64,000 nucleotides of DNA from Gnetum montanum (Eukaryota > Streptophyta > Gnetopsida > Gnetales > Gnetaceae). The stretch is from positions 528,336 through 592,335 of the forward strand of contig MNCI01001919.1 of assembly GCA_015680685.1 (NCBI GenBank). Reading direction: 5' to 3'. Below the pieces are notes generated by a model, which was not told where the DNA came from, did not search any database, and saw only the letters and a program-made list of their open reading frames with translations. The first letter of the stretch is position 1. Every line of letters starts with the position of its first letter. Of this stretch, positions 10,898 through 22,508 are shown one piece after another. A program made the position numbers and the translations under genes.

Positions 10898-12450
10898 CAT
10901 TAGTAACAAAATCACTATCTTATTTATAGACTAAGATCTTACCAATATCTTGAGTTCACATAATGAGGTAAATACAAAACTCTCTCTTATTTTTTGGATA
11001 TTAGTAAAACAATATTGTAAGTAGATTTTATTTCCAAGTAGAAAGAAGCAACACATATTACTTTGAAGGCCTTTGATCCAATATCCATATGAAAGATCAT
11101 GCTAAATATCTTAAAATATTAAAATTAATCAACTATGTACTTAATAAGAGGTCCATAATTATACATGTCAATAGCAACACCAAGAAATATATCTCAAGGT
11201 AAAAGATTTAAAATAACTTGACCAATATTAGCTTATGCTTTTACCTTATATGCTTTGCTAGAATCAAATATGAATAACCCTTTTCTTGCTCATTTTCTAT
11301 TATTAGTACTAGAAAGGAAAGTCTTGTTCTTAAGTATCGTTTGATGAGAGTCTTAGGGATTCCTTCTACAATGGTGATCCCAAAAAAATGAATATTGTTG
11401 ATAAGGTATAAGCTCCCCCTACACATGTGGTAGGATTCCTTCCAACTTCTCCAAAAACAATGCATCTATTACTTGAGTCATTTTGCTTATTACTAGATGC
11501 ATCTTTGATTTTCCAAATAAGTAAGAAACAACTTGATCACCATACATCATAGTGCTAAATCTAAATTGCAATACCAAGATCAAGTATGGAGACCATTCAA
11601 CTTAAAATCTTCCATTAGTAGTATCATAAATAAAAGATAAATTTCAAAATGTTCAACATAAATATTAGCATAGCACAATAATTTCCTTATAGGCTCATCA
11701 AATACATTCAAGGGGCCAAACCACTCAACATACCATTAATCATCTAAAAACCTTTTAAAACATTTAGATCTTATGAATACACAAGAAGGCTTATTATAGA
11801 TACCAACAACATATTATAACCCAACAAGAAATGCAAAAAATAATACTATCTGAACAATATGAGCTAGACCATAAGACATGTATGTTAAGACAACAATGGG
11901 ATGATCTTACTACTATATAATGTGACACAAAAACTTACTAGAACTTACCTTGTGTATTCTTATTCCTTGATTTTCCTTAAGACATATCAATTCAATGTCC
12001 ATTAAAATTTTTATGGTCACGTGATTTTATCTGCAACTTAACATCTTGTAAGATCAAGTAAGAATATCTTTGATTATCACAAATTTTTAGTAACATCCAT
12101 TCACCAAAAATTTTTCTATTTCTAGAAATAAACTAATTAAAACTAAATATAACAAGTCAAGAAATAGACAATTAAATAAGAACTAAATTTTTTATACCAC
12201 TAGCAAAAAAAATGAATTTCAACAAGTCAAGGAATTCAAATTATTCTTACCCTTTCTTACCTTTCTTGCTCCTAAGTAATGACATGATTATTGAAGTTTG
12301 AGTTAAGGTCATCCATCATAGAGTACCCCCTTAGCATGTAACTATTGCTTTTTGTTTCTATTATTAGATTTTTTGTTTGAATCTCTTAATTCATTTGAGG
12401 TTGCTACTTCTTCATGATCATTTTTTCTAAAATGAGAGGATTGATAATTT
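10898..12450. other. Interior of copia element F, coding content not recognised
   Basis: By position this should be the pol or 3' part of F. A minus-strand open frame (11241-11465) exists, but I do not see integrase zinc-finger, DDE, RT YxDD or RNase H motifs. The region is short for a copia pol (about 1.5 kb against about 4 kb), so pol seems to be deleted or was never present. Confidence 0.45.
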
Positions 12451-13260
12451 TTACTATTCATAGGTTTTGATCCTCCAATATCATCAATGGCCATCTCTTC
12501 CTCTTCTTCATTGGTTCTCCAAGCCTTTCTATCCTAAAAATTACACTTTCTAGACTTCTCTTGACAAGAATATGTAGCCATGTTATTATGTTCCAATGGT
12601 GATTGACAATAGGTTTGTACATGCCCACACATTTCACAGCAAAAATATCTGGTATCTCTAATTTGTATTGGATATTCAAACCTAGGTTTTTTCCACATTT
12701 TGGATGACACCATACAAGTGTCATCTTGAGATGTCTCATTCATATCTCCTTTATTGTGCATTATTTGAGGCATTTTCATATCTTCACAAGCTCTTATATC
12801 TAAAGGATCTCTACACATCTTCTCAAAAAAATGGGTTAGCAAATGAACCTCAATATTTACATCTAAGAGTTCCCTTTTTAAGGAAGATTAAAGAGTATAT
12901 AGTTCAGAAATTTCATCTTCTTTTCTATGTACAGTTTTTATCATATTTTTGCATAAATTCTAAATAGATGTAATTTCCTCTTACATCATACTATACTTGT
13001 CACTAATATGACCTTTAGGCTCTTCAAAAACTTCTATGGAATTTTCATATGTAATATTCATGCAAATAAGATGTGAATCTATAGTAGTATCCTTTGTTTT
13101 CTCCTCACTTTATTCTCATCCTAGCTTAAGTACAAATTTTTCTTTTTCATTTTAGCTATCAATGGATCCATTGACATTTTTCTTTAGAGGCCTCACTTTA
13201 TTTCAACACTTGGAAATTTAGAGGCCATGTGTCCTCTACCTTTATAAAATTAACATTCTA
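12450..13260 (-). pseudogene. C-terminal gag part of F with decayed zinc knuckle
   Basis: Downstream of the copia gag core the minus strand carries a lysine/glutamate-rich stretch. At about 13255-13205 a decayed CCHC-like motif reads ...C-x-FYKGRGHMASKFPS, where the GRGHMASKCP pattern of gag zinc knuckles is evident but two cysteines are lost. Further on, 12842-12458 contains a second Cys-rich patch (YFCCEMCGHVQTYCQ). Several stops and frame shifts interrupt it. It would act in RNA packaging in an intact element. Confidence 0.5.
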
Positions 13261-13479
13261 TGGTAGATACATCAATATTATAATTTTTAAATTTCTTCCT
13301 CTCTTTCTTTATCTTTGATGCTAGATTGATTAAAGCTCCTTCCTTTTTGTGCTAGTATTCTTTGAACTCTTCTTGAAAATAAAGCCACTTGATCTTTATT
13401 ATTTGCTTCTTGTTTAAATGGCTTCTTTTCTTTTGATGAGATTTGAAAGGTAACTAGTTTTTCTTTGATTGCTCTTCAT

Positions 13480-14007
13480 TTATGATATGCAACTCATAAG
13501 AAATGAGTATACTTTGAAGCTCTTCAAATTTAGGAATGAGAAATCTCTTATCTCTTTCATGGTTGTAACTTGTGGCCTACACTTAGGCTGCAAAGTTTTA
13601 ATCATTTTAATAATGACATTGCTTTTGGGTAAATATTTTCTTGTCTCTTTGATAGCTACAACTAAATCACTATCTTTTGAAAAATCCTTGATTTTCTCTC
13701 CTTCTTTCATTTTACTTTTATCATACTCACTTTGTAATACTAGAAGATTAGATTTCTTAACAATAGATGTACCTTCATAGGTAGCTTCTAAAGTCTTCCA
13801 AATTTCTTTTGTAGTTTTGTATCTAGCTAATATATTGAACTTAGAATTACTTAAATCATAATAAAGATAATTTTTTATTTTTGAATCAACCATAAAATTA
13901 TCTTTTTCATTGTACATCCATTTGCTTCTTGGATTTATAGTGCCTATGATGTTGCTGATGGATGATGTGTATTTTTCTAGGGTGGATTCCCATACCTCAA
14001 ACTCCAT
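13480..14007 (-). pseudogene. Copia-type gag core (UBN2-like)
   Basis: A 175-residue frame starts MEFEVWESTLEKY. It contains, in the usual order for plant Ty1/copia gag polyproteins, YKTTKEIWKTLEATYEGTS, then NLLVLQSEYDKSKMKEGEKI, then IIKMIKTLQPKCRPQVTTM. These correspond to the 'W..L...YEGTS', 'L...Y..FKM..GE.I' and 'ILRSLP..W...VTAI' blocks. Gag forms the virus-like particle that packages element RNA. This is the longest surviving frame of element F and fixes its orientation. Downstream the reading frame breaks. Confidence 0.82.
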
Positions 14008-14140
14008 GGATTTGAAAAATCCTTACATCAAAGCCTTCTAATATGTGAAGTGAATTCCATCAAACATTGGTGGCTTGGTGTAGTATGTCCCTTCTGTCAT
14101 TCATTCTTGAGATGTTAAGCTTAAAGTATGGGAATACCAA

Positions 14141-14152
14141 GCTCAAATTCCA
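14141..14152 (-). promoter_or_regulatory. Decayed primer-binding site of F
   Basis: Element strand reads TGGAATTTGAGC two bases inside the LTR end at 14155, matching 9 of 12 positions of the iMet-tRNA site TGGTATCAGAGC. Confidence 0.55.
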
Positions 14153-14154
14153 CT

Positions 14155-15199
14155 TGAGAACTAAGAACTTAGAAGGAGGCTTAAATAAGTTCCATCGATT
14201 TAAACACCCAAGACAACCAAAACTATACATAAATTTATGTGGTTTCCTAACTTGGGTATTTTTAGACTTGGAGGGTAGAATCCTTGCAAATCTTTAGATT
14301 GTTTCTTCAAAGATGTGGTTGCAAGAGCATCATAACCTTTATAAAGTTTGAGCTTTGGAAGGAGTGCTTTCTCTCAAGAAATACACTAAATCCCATAATG
14401 TCTCAACAAGGTTAAAATATGGTTTCAAGGATCTCATAATCTTTACAATAATGTAAGATCTACATGAAGTATTTTCTCTTAAGAAATACACTCAACCCTA
14501 GAAGACCTTCACAAGCTCACTGGATGCCTTCTTACAAGAAGCACAATCCCACAAGCTTACAAAGGGAGAAATAGAATCAAGGAGAGAATGTAAGTACACT
14601 TTAAAAATTCCTTGCACTTAGGCTCTTAAAATTACATAAAATAATTTACAAATGATGAAAATTTAAAAAAACAAAATAAATCCACTTGATGTAAGAAATG
14701 ATGGAATGTTCTCATGAATAGTGCTTGTCATTTTCATCAAGATTTTAATTCTTTTATGGCCTTTTCCCTTGTTAAATAACCATTGGTATTTGTGCAATGG
14801 CTAGTCAAGACATCCCATTCAAGATTGAGATATCAAACTATATTTATATTGCTTATGGGTGGGACATCCTCTAGAAAGTAGAATGTCTCACATGGGACAT
14901 TCCAATTGGGATGTCTCAACTATAATCAGAATTTCTATTTTTTTTTTGTGACATCTACCTTGAAACTTGAGCTCTATCATTGGGATGTCTAATGATCTTT
15001 TGGGACCTCTGGATAAATACTAGAATACCTTCTTCTAGCCTTTGTGCATCCTTGACATATTTCATCTTTGTTTCTTAGTTGAGAAATGTTTCATATCATA
15101 TTAACAACTCAACTCTCATCTTGGTCTTAACTTGCTCATTGTCTCGATCTCTTCTTAATACCATTTCTTATCTTGACCTATTGACTTGATACAATTAGA
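14155..15199 (-). repeat. 5' LTR of F, part 1 (interrupted by E)
   Basis: Matches 3643-4640 of the left LTR: the tgag(g/a)actaagaacttag start, 'aataagttccatc', 'acacccaagacaacca' and 'tttatgtggtttcc' blocks are shared. The match stops where element E begins (15200) and resumes at 42030. Confidence 0.8.
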
Positions 15200-16236
15200 T
15201 GAATCATCAATTAACTAAGATATCATAAATGCTATGTTGTAGATGCTACATTACATCTACATTGTTGCATTCTTGTCGGTGTATCTCAGTTGGCTATTAC
15301 ATCATAGATTCTACATCACATCTACGATGTCATAGATGTGATGTCACATCTATTTGATAAAGTTAATTTTTTTCCACCAACAATATTGTATGTACAATGT
15401 CGTATATCTGATATCATAGCACATTGTATGACATTGTAGATTTGATATCACAAGATGTGTGCAACCTATAAATACAACACTTAGGTGCATGGATACACAT
15501 AAGTTTCATTGCATCCTTTGGTAGATTCTTACAATTTCATTTTGTATTTTTAATGATAGAGTGATTACTTGTCATGTGGTGTTGAGTAGTTTTATGGAAT
15601 TTTTATTCAAGTGAAATGTACTTGGGCATAGTTCATGTCTAGAAATAAAGATTGAGATTACTTTTTATCATTGAAACATCAACTTATTTTTACTATTTTA
15701 TTTAGCAAAGTTTTTACTATTTTCTTAGTTTAATCATTTACATTTCCAATTACTTTACTTTATTGTTCATTAGTAAAAGAAATGAGTATGACTACTTTCA
15801 AGAGTTTTAAGTGTAATTGTTTGGTAATCTCACTAGTGTTATAGCTTGGTTTGCCCAATAACATAATGATTTGTTACCTAGTAATGGTTACATGAGCTCA
15901 ACATGCATACAATAAGCTAGGACTAGATGCTCATCACTTTAGGGTAGAGTAGATTTACATTACCATCATTACTTAGACCTAGGATTAAATTTCATTCTCA
16001 ATTATGTTTATCACTAGGAGTAATTAAGGTCTAACAACATGAATTATCATATGCCTCACTTTGGACTAAATCGTATATGACAAAGATACAAGTAGTCCAA
16101 GTGGGAAGATAGCATCCTATGATCAATGCTTAACAATCTAGATTTCACAACTAGTCCCATCCATAGAATTCAATCTGATCATGCATGAACACTTTTGATT
16201 CGTATGGTTGGGCATAGGGATACCTACCACTCATCA
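15200..16236 (+). repeat. 5' LTR of element E
   Basis: About 1.04 kb, with copies at 40979-42029 and, in E2, 54072-55087. The U3 part is rich in inverted ATAGATG/CATCTAT-type motifs (e.g. 'catagatgtgatgtcacatctat' near 15330). A TATA box (TATAAATA, 15467-15474) precedes 'acaacacttaggtgcatgg'. The U5 end reads 'gtatggttgggcatagggatacctaccactcatca', whose last 30 bases are also present in the LTRs of D. Confidence 0.88.
15467..15474 (+). promoter_or_regulatory. TATA box in E 5' LTR
   Basis: TATAAATA in a conserved position. The same box is at 41261-41268 in the 3' LTR and 54335-54342 in E2, so it is the likely element promoter. Confidence 0.6.
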
Positions 16237-16237
16237 T

Positions 16238-16255
16238 TGGTGCCATTGCTAGGAA
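16238..16255 (+). promoter_or_regulatory. Primer-binding site of E, tRNA-Asp type (decayed)
   Basis: TGGTGCCATTGCTAGGAA starts one base after the LTR. It differs from the tRNA-Asp-complementary TGGCGCCGTTGCCGGGGA used by many plant Athila-group elements mainly at C/G positions. E2 has an even more decayed version at 55089. Confidence 0.75.
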
Positions 16256-16367
16256 TGGTGCTAGTTATCTTGATTAGTTATATCATAAGTGATCACTATA
16301 AAAGTATTAATGATTTATCTATTAGAAAATATTAATATTGTAAGTTACACATGTGTCAAATAAAACC

Positions 16368-16631
16368 ATGTCTTCTTCACATAGGGCCAAGAATGCATCA
16401 CATGATGAAAATACTCATAAGTGAAATGATAGGATATATAGTGAAGAAAATTGGAGTGAACAACCTCAAGTAGAGGTTTCATATACTCATTTTGACCCTT
16501 ACTACATGCAAGGAATAAATTTAGCTAGTGCAGATAATCCTAGAGTAGATGATGTAAGTCATAAAATAAGTAAGGCCTCCAAGCCTAGGACCTTCTATAA
16601 ACCTAGAAATGATATATTAGTGGACCATAGG
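16368..16631 (+). pseudogene. N-terminal gag of E, cut by insertion of C
   Basis: The frame opens ATGTCTTCTTCACATAGGGCC, the same start as E2 at 55220 (ATGTCTCTTGTACATAGGGC). An in-frame stop follows after about 18 codons. Frame then continues through the 'DNPRVDDV' region to the C insertion site. The reading resumes at 36023 beyond C. Confidence 0.6.
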
Positions 16632-17146
16632 TGTGACGTCTTGTTTCTGGATGTCATAAAAATACAAACACCTAATTTATTATATTCATCATGGATAACA
16701 TATTGGAAATATTATAAACACTTAAAATAATGAATTAACTAGCAAATAAATAATTGATACTAAAGAATTAAGTAAGGAAAGAAAAATGGAAGAATTTTAT
16801 TAATGGAAGAGAGTACTGTAACAACCTTTTGTGTTGTCTTCCTATTCCACTTAAGCCTTAGAGGCAATCCGGCATTGCCACCATGGTTAGGCCTATAACC
16901 TGGCCAGAAGGATGGGCTAGTCCCCTTCTTATCCCACTTCATCTAGCTCTTGTTACTCACCTCTCCAAGCTTCGCAACTTCATGCTAGCATGACCTCTAA
17001 CCCTGACCTTAAATAGCATAGCTCAAACCATTTCCCAAGGGATACATGAATAGTCATAACTCCTCATAATGAGGTACCCCTTCATTAGAAGGTTAATTAA
17101 ATTGTTTACAATTGTTTTCACCTTTAACAAGGGATGGGACATTATA
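16632..17146 (-). repeat. 3' LTR of chromovirus C
   Basis: 515 bp, starting TGTGACGTC and ending GGGATGGGACATTATA (decayed from ...TGTTACA in the other copy). Shares the block 'ccttagaggcaatcc...ggcctataac' with LTRs of B. Confidence 0.88.
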
Positions 17147-17160
17147 ATCTACCCCCCTTA
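17147..17160 (-). promoter_or_regulatory. Polypurine tract of C
   Basis: Plus strand atctacccccctta, i.e. TAAGGGGGGTAGAT on the element strand directly at the LTR border. Confidence 0.75.
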
Positions 17161-17329
17161 AGCATCTAGCTCATCCTCGAGCGCTTCCTCAATATCTAGC
17201 TACTTAACAGCTACTTCATAGTTATGCTTCTCAGCTTCAGTTCCTTTATTTTCCTCATTATCATATATACTAATAAAAGATCAAAATTTATAAGGATAAT
17301 TTATTTCATCCATAATAAATTCAACCTAT

Positions 17330-17490
17330 CATTCAATATCTGGATGATCAAAAAGTTGAGGGTAAGTATTTAAAATAAAATCCTTGTTTTCCCAAGTCTG
17401 TTGATCACAATTTAAGCATTGAACAAGTACTTCACTAATAGTTTTATTTTGTAATTTATTATTTCATTGGTCTTTAATAGCAATGGGTTT
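17330..17490 (-). pseudogene. Chromodomain of C
   Basis: Following the integrase C-terminus in the same frame, after one stop, the minus strand reads NNKLQNKTISEVLVQCLN, then QQTWENKDFILNTYPQLF. This is the Ty3/gypsy chromodomain pattern (..LRNR.I.EVLVKW.....ATWE....L...YP). Chromodomains tether integration complexes to chromatin marks and define chromoviruses. The aromatic position normally W in VKW is C here, which suggests decay. Confidence 0.75.
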
Positions 17491-18660
17491 TACTTCAAAT
17501 CTAGTGTTGGATCGTAATGGCAAAGTATTCCAATCCAATACATATGGTACATCATTTTCATAAAATTTCTTTAACAAGCTCGCATGAAAAATTGGATGAA
17601 TTTTTAAGGTTTTGGGAAGATTCAGTGAATATGCTACTTCACCAATTCTTTTAGAGATTTCAAAAGGTCCACAAAATCTAGGTGCTAATTTAGTATATTT
17701 TCGCAATTTAAGAGAACTTTTGGTAGGTTTTACTCTTGGATAACCTTTATATTTATCTTGGATAGCTTGCAAATTTTATTTAACCCTTGTGAAAATGTTT
17801 TTCATTATTTTCATTTCTTCTTCCTTCCATTTTTTTCTTAAGGTTGGATTTTCCCAAGTTAATCGTGTATGACAATTATGTTCATATACTACTTCGAATG
17901 GTATTCGATGTATAGAACCTTGATGATTGTTATTCTATGAAAATTCTACCATATGTAAATAATTCTCCCATGTTTTTGGTTTACTCCCAACATAACTTCA
18001 TAGGATATCTTCTAATATTCTATTCACTCATTCATTTTTTCCATCAGTTTTAGGATGATAAGTTGTGCTAAATTTCAATTGAGTTCCAAGCTCTTTAAAG
18101 AAATTTTTCCAAAATTTGGATATGAATTTAGGATCTCTATCCAAAGTGATAGATTTTGGACAACCATGTAATCTAAATACTTCTCATACAAATTTTTGGG
18201 CTATTTCTTCTGCTGTGTTTATGGATTTCAAAGCTATAAAATGTGCTATCTTTGATAGATGATCAACTACTATGAAAATTGAGTCATTTCATTTTTTGTT
18301 TATTTGAAATCCCACAATGAAATCCATAGTGATATCTTCCCATTTCCAGGTTGGAACTTCCAAGGGTTGTAATAATCCACTAGGTTTTCTTTGTTTGGCT
18401 TTTATTCTTTTACATGTTGGGCAATTTTTAATGTATGTAGACACATCATTCTTCATTCCAAGCCAAAAATAAGATTTGTGAATTATCATATAGGTCTTAA
18501 TATAACCTGGGTGTCCTGTATATGGTACTTCATGTGCTTCACACAACAATTTTAGTCTCCAATTTTCTTTTGGTATGCATACTCTTTGTTCTTTCATTAA
18601 TAAACCATTAGAAGTGAGTTGGTATTGAGGCTCATTAGAAAATTTGGTATTGAGGCTCAT
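17464..18660 (-). pseudogene. Integrase of C
   Basis: The first frame (18660-18289, 123 residues) carries the HHCC zinc finger: HEVPYTGHPG, then NCPTCKRIK, followed by WEDITMDFIVG with the first catalytic Asp. The middle of the core (about 18280-17780) is broken by frame shifts and stops; [12 protein letters not shown] at about 18040 marks the third catalytic block. The C-terminal frame (17772-17464) has [12 protein letters not shown]...[12 protein letters not shown]...[12 protein letters not shown], the GPF/Y module of chromoviral integrases. An intact enzyme would insert element cDNA into chromosomes. Confidence 0.85.
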
Positions 18661-18766
18661 CAGAAATGTTGGTTAAAATCTTTTTAAAGTAAGGATCTTC
18701 TTTTATTTGTTTCTTAATTTCTTCTTCCATAGGGGTCGTTACTATAGCTATCATTAAATTCCACAT

Positions 18767-19249
18767 TCAACTAAGGGCATTAGCTACCACATTTTTTTTT
18801 CCAAGAACATATTTGATTTTAAAATCATATTCTACTAATAATTGTATCCATAAACTTTGACAAGTATTCAAAATAGATTTTCTTTGCAAATATTCTAAAC
18901 TTTTATGATCCATTTTTAGTACAAACTTCTTTCTGCAAAGATAATATCTCCAAACTTTCAAAGCATGGACAATTGCTAGTAATTCTAAATCATGATTTGA
19001 GTAGTTTACCTTGGCTCTTTGTAATTTACGAGATTCATAACATACCAGTTTATCTTCTTGTTAAAGAACTCCATCGATTCCTATTCCACAAGCATCCGTG
19101 GATACTTCAAATGGTAGATCTTCATCTACAAGTCTCAAAATAGATGCTATTGTAAGTAGCATCTTTAATCTAAGAAAAGATTTCCTACATTTTTCATCAA
19201 ATTTAAACTCACTTTTCTCCTGCAAAAGGTTAGTTAATGGGGCTACCAA
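18767..19249 (-). pseudogene. RNase H domain of C
   Basis: Frame 19249-19061 gives the connection PLTNLLQEKSEFKFDEKC then LPFEVSTDACGIGIDGVL, corresponding to the first RNase H block (ETDAS..GiGavL). Frame 18961-18767 gives KKFVLKMDHKSLEYLQ, the TDH..L block, and GKKNVVANALS, the N.vADaLS end block. Separated by stops. It degrades the RNA strand during reverse transcription in intact elements. Confidence 0.82.
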
Positions 19250-19333
19250 GGTAGAATAATCTTTAATGAACCATCAATAAAAACTAGTTAACCCTAAGAA
19301 GCTTTGAATTGCTGTAACAACTTTTAATTCAGG

Positions 19334-20118
19334 CTAATCCCAGATTGCACTAATTTTTGCTAGATCCACTCGCAATCCTTTCTTGGAAACTATATGTCTT
19401 AGGTATGAGACTTTTTCCTTAAAGAGTTCACATTTACTCAATTTAGCTTTTAATTTATGTTCTTTAAGAATTTCCATTGTAGTTTTCAAATGTTCGATAT
19501 GTGCTTCTCTTGATTTAAAATAAACAAGTATATCATCCATAAATACTATGATAAATTGATTAAGATATTCATGAAAAATATTATTCATTAATGTCATAAA
19601 TGTTTCAGGTGCATTAGCTAACCCAAACGGCATAAAAAAAATTTGTATAATCCATATCTGGTTCTAAAAGTAGTTTTCTCAATATCTTTCTCCTTAATAC
19701 TTATTTGGTGATATCTTAATTTTAAATCAATCTTTGAGAAATAACATGCACCCATAAGTTGATCAAATAAATCATCAATTCTAGGTAAAGGATAAATATT
19801 TTTAATCATCACTTTATTCAATGCTCTATAATCAATGCATAATCTTAGAGTAAAATCTTTCTTTTTGACAAATAGAACTGGTGCACCCCAAGGTGATACA
19901 CTGGGTCTAATTTTCCCTTCTTCCAATAATTGGTCTAATTGTACTTTTAATTCTCTTAATTCTAAAGTAGAAAATCTATAAGGAGCTTTTGAGATAGGTT
20001 GTGTACCGGGAAAAATATCAATGGCTTGTTCAATAGATCTTTTTGGAGGTAATTCTCTACTTCCACCACATACTAAATCTTTATATTCTTTAAGTTCATT
20101 TGGGATCTTAACACTCAA
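19334..20118 (-). pseudogene. Reverse transcriptase of C
   Basis: Two overlapping frames cover the RT: 20118-19618 ([29 protein letters not shown], then [12 protein letters not shown] with the first Asp) and 19633-19334 ([12 protein letters not shown], then IVFMDDILVYFKS with the catalytic DD, then KCELFKEKVSYL). One frame shift at about 19625 separates them. Blocks are in canonical Ty3/gypsy order, and the two DD residues are intact. It is the best preserved part of C. Confidence 0.92.
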
Positions 20119-20130
20119 AAGCTTCTGAGG

Positions 20131-20545
20131 TTAGATAACTTTAACCACCAACATTGTAGCACCATTTTTGACTAATCTTTTACTTTTCTTAATAGTTATT
20201 GTATGAATTTTCTTTGTTGTTCCTACCCTTCTTAGAACCCTAACTCCATCAGTGGTTGGAACTTTTAAAATATGAGTTCCAAAGTGGGCAGTAACATCAA
20301 ATTTTTGTAGGAAATAAATTTCTAAAATGGAAACAACATCACCTAGTTCAAATTCAAAAAATTCATAAATGAAGGACATATTTTGCATAGTAAAGTTTAT
20401 TTTTCCATTCCTAATATGTTTGCTCATAGTTATTCCATCTTCCATTTCTATCTTAATAATTTTCTTAGAAGGGAGAGTTAATTAACTTTGGAGAAATAAA
20501 GTTATCACTGGCACCACTATCAATCAAAAATTTAATTTGTTTACC
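20131..20545 (-). pseudogene. Aspartic protease of C
   Basis: At about 20545-20470 the minus strand reads KFLIDSGASDNFISPKL, the DSGAS active-site motif of Ty3/gypsy protease. It is followed in 20445-20131 by a frame with MQNMSFIYEFFEFELGDVVSILEIYFL, resembling the protease flap and linker. Stops separate the pieces. It would cleave the gag-pol polyprotein. Confidence 0.8.
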
Positions 20546-20689
20546 TTTAATTGAACCTTCAAAAATCAATAAGGAAAATTGAAATCTTCATAAACCTGAT
20601 TTAGTTGATGCAGATATCTTCTTGATGGCTATTGTAGCAGCTAAAATTTTTCCTTTATTTATGTTTAGGTTTGGCTTTTGATTTTTGAT

Positions 20690-21500
20690 TTGATGTGTCC
20701 TTTGTATTTTTGCTTGAAATTTTGGGCAATCTCATTTAAGATGGTCTCACCACAAAAGAAACATCCAAATACTGGTCGAGCTTTTTTTGTTGGTGTCTCT
20801 TATATCATTGCTTGTGGAAAAGGGCTTGGTCAAAAAGTTTCTTGTCAAAGGATGACTTTTATTTGATTCGATTCTTGCTAATCCTTAGCAATTCTATATG
20901 CTTCATCAATAGTTTGGGGATTATGGGCTCGTGTTTGTGGACGTAATTGAGCATGTAAACCTCCAATGAATTTTGAAGCTAATTCTCCCTCATCTCTATG
21001 ACTTACATATCGAGAAAGATCACAAAATTCTTTGTAGTAATCATCTACTGATCATTTTTCCAACCTTAAGGAATCAAATCTCATTCTATGCTCTTTGAGA
21101 AAAGAATTAGGAACAAATTATTGTTCAAAATCTCAACAAAAATTAAGCCAATTTGTAATCAAACCTTGAGATCTTAGCCTATTCCACCATGTTGCTGCAA
21201 GTCCTATTAAATATAAGGAGATAACTTCTAGATGTTCATGGCTTGACAAATTCAATATATCAAAGTAATTTTTAATTGTATCAAGCCAATCCTTTACTTT
21301 AGCACTAGATCCAAGGGCTCCATCATAATGATATAATTTTACTTTCTTAGAATGCACTTGTGTCAATGATTCTCTAGATGGATTAAGCCAGTTCCCATAT
21401 CCTTCACTCTCAATTTTAGTTCTACGGTCTACAAGGTGGATTTTAGTATCCTATCCATCAAGTGGAGGTTGTGTGTGTTGTGGATTCCTAATGGAAAGTT
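20690..21500 (-). pseudogene. Gag of C with zinc knuckle
   Basis: The frame 21366-21133 reads KVKDWLDTIKNYFDI, then LYLIGLAATWWNRLRSQG, the retrotransposon gag signature (aeaWL..iE.yF / L.G.A..WW..L). Further on, about 20765-20720, CFFCGE followed after a frame slip by a C-P-K/N-F pattern is a decayed CCHC zinc knuckle. Upstream, the start is not fixed. Gag makes the particle; the knuckle binds RNA. Confidence 0.78.
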
Positions 21501-22124
21501 GATTTTGATGTTGTGCTCTAGGTAGAATGTGAGTAGGATTGGAAGGTTGAATAAGATGGTTGGTTAATTGCTTGATGGAGTCAATAAAGGAATCCATCTT
21601 TCCTTATACTTTGGACCATTTATCCTTTGAATTTTGGAGCAATTTCTTAATTTCTTCAGACATATTTTACATCTCTGCCCTAAATCCTTGGTTTGAGTGT
21701 CGAAGTTATTCTTGAACACCCTTGATCTCATTAATTTGTCCTTCAAGAGCATTCATTCAGTCATTGACTCAGGCTTCCATTTCTCTCCAATTTATTCTTT
21801 AGGTTCTAGATGTTTGTAAGTTGAAGAAATTAGGTATGTTTGAGAATCCTTAGCCTCTATGGCCCCTTTATGGAATTTGAAATCGTTTAGTCAGTTGTGG
21901 AAGAAGTTGAAACTATTATGGATTTCTCACCAAATCCTAATTATTTTGGGACCTAAATTAAAGAATTAAAAGTTAATTTTCTATAATCTAAAAGCTAACT
22001 TTAACCATTCTGTTGAGTCTAGAAGGTTCAAATTTGTTGGAATTGGTTTTTCTTTGGTTGAAAATGAACTCAAGATTCAAAAGTTATAGGCATTTTAAGT
22101 TTTTTTAATTTTCACATTTTTCAA

Positions 22125-22177
22125 GACTTCCTGAGAGGTCACCCATCCCAGTTCTACTCTAGGACATGTGTGCTTAA
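22125..22177 (-). pseudogene. 5S rRNA-derived segment in leader of C
   Basis: gacttcctgagaggtcaccc followed by 'atcccagttctactctagg' and 'gtgtgcttaa' on the plus strand, the complement of the 3' half of plant 5S rRNA, as in B at 8066-8122. Here the box C equivalent GGGTGACCTC is better preserved than in B. Confidence 0.65.
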
Positions 22178-22371
22178 TGAAAAAATTTTTATTTAAGTTA
22201 CTGTTGTAACATCAATTTGTATTTTTGTAAATAATTGAACACATATTTATTTTTAAACTAATACTAATGGCCCAAGTTTTTTTTTTTTTTTTGAAAAATT
22301 TTCATCAGTTAGGAATTTGAAAATTTTCGTCAATTGACGAACGATCGATTTAGGCTTCATGTTGTGGCCAA

Positions 22372-22508
22372 AAGGTGGTGATGGGTAATACAAAAGAGGT
22401 AGTGATAGGTGGCACGAGAGGCAGTGATGGGTGGTAGGGAAGGTAGTGATAGGCGGTGTAGGAGGTAGTAATGGGTAGTGTAAAAGGCGGTGATGAGCAA
22501 TGTAGGTA
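22372..22508 (+). repeat. 22-bp minisatellite in C leader, about 6 units
   Basis: Units such as GAGGTAGTGATAGGTGGCACGA and GAGGCAGTGATGGGTGGTAGGG follow each other with a constant 22-base period. It is the same consensus and place as the 14-unit array in B, so the array changed copy number between the two elements. Confidence 0.75.

Noticed and set aside
13469-13780. Plus-strand 103-codon frame
   Set aside because: Complementary to the copia gag frame at 13480-14007, which has clear motif support.
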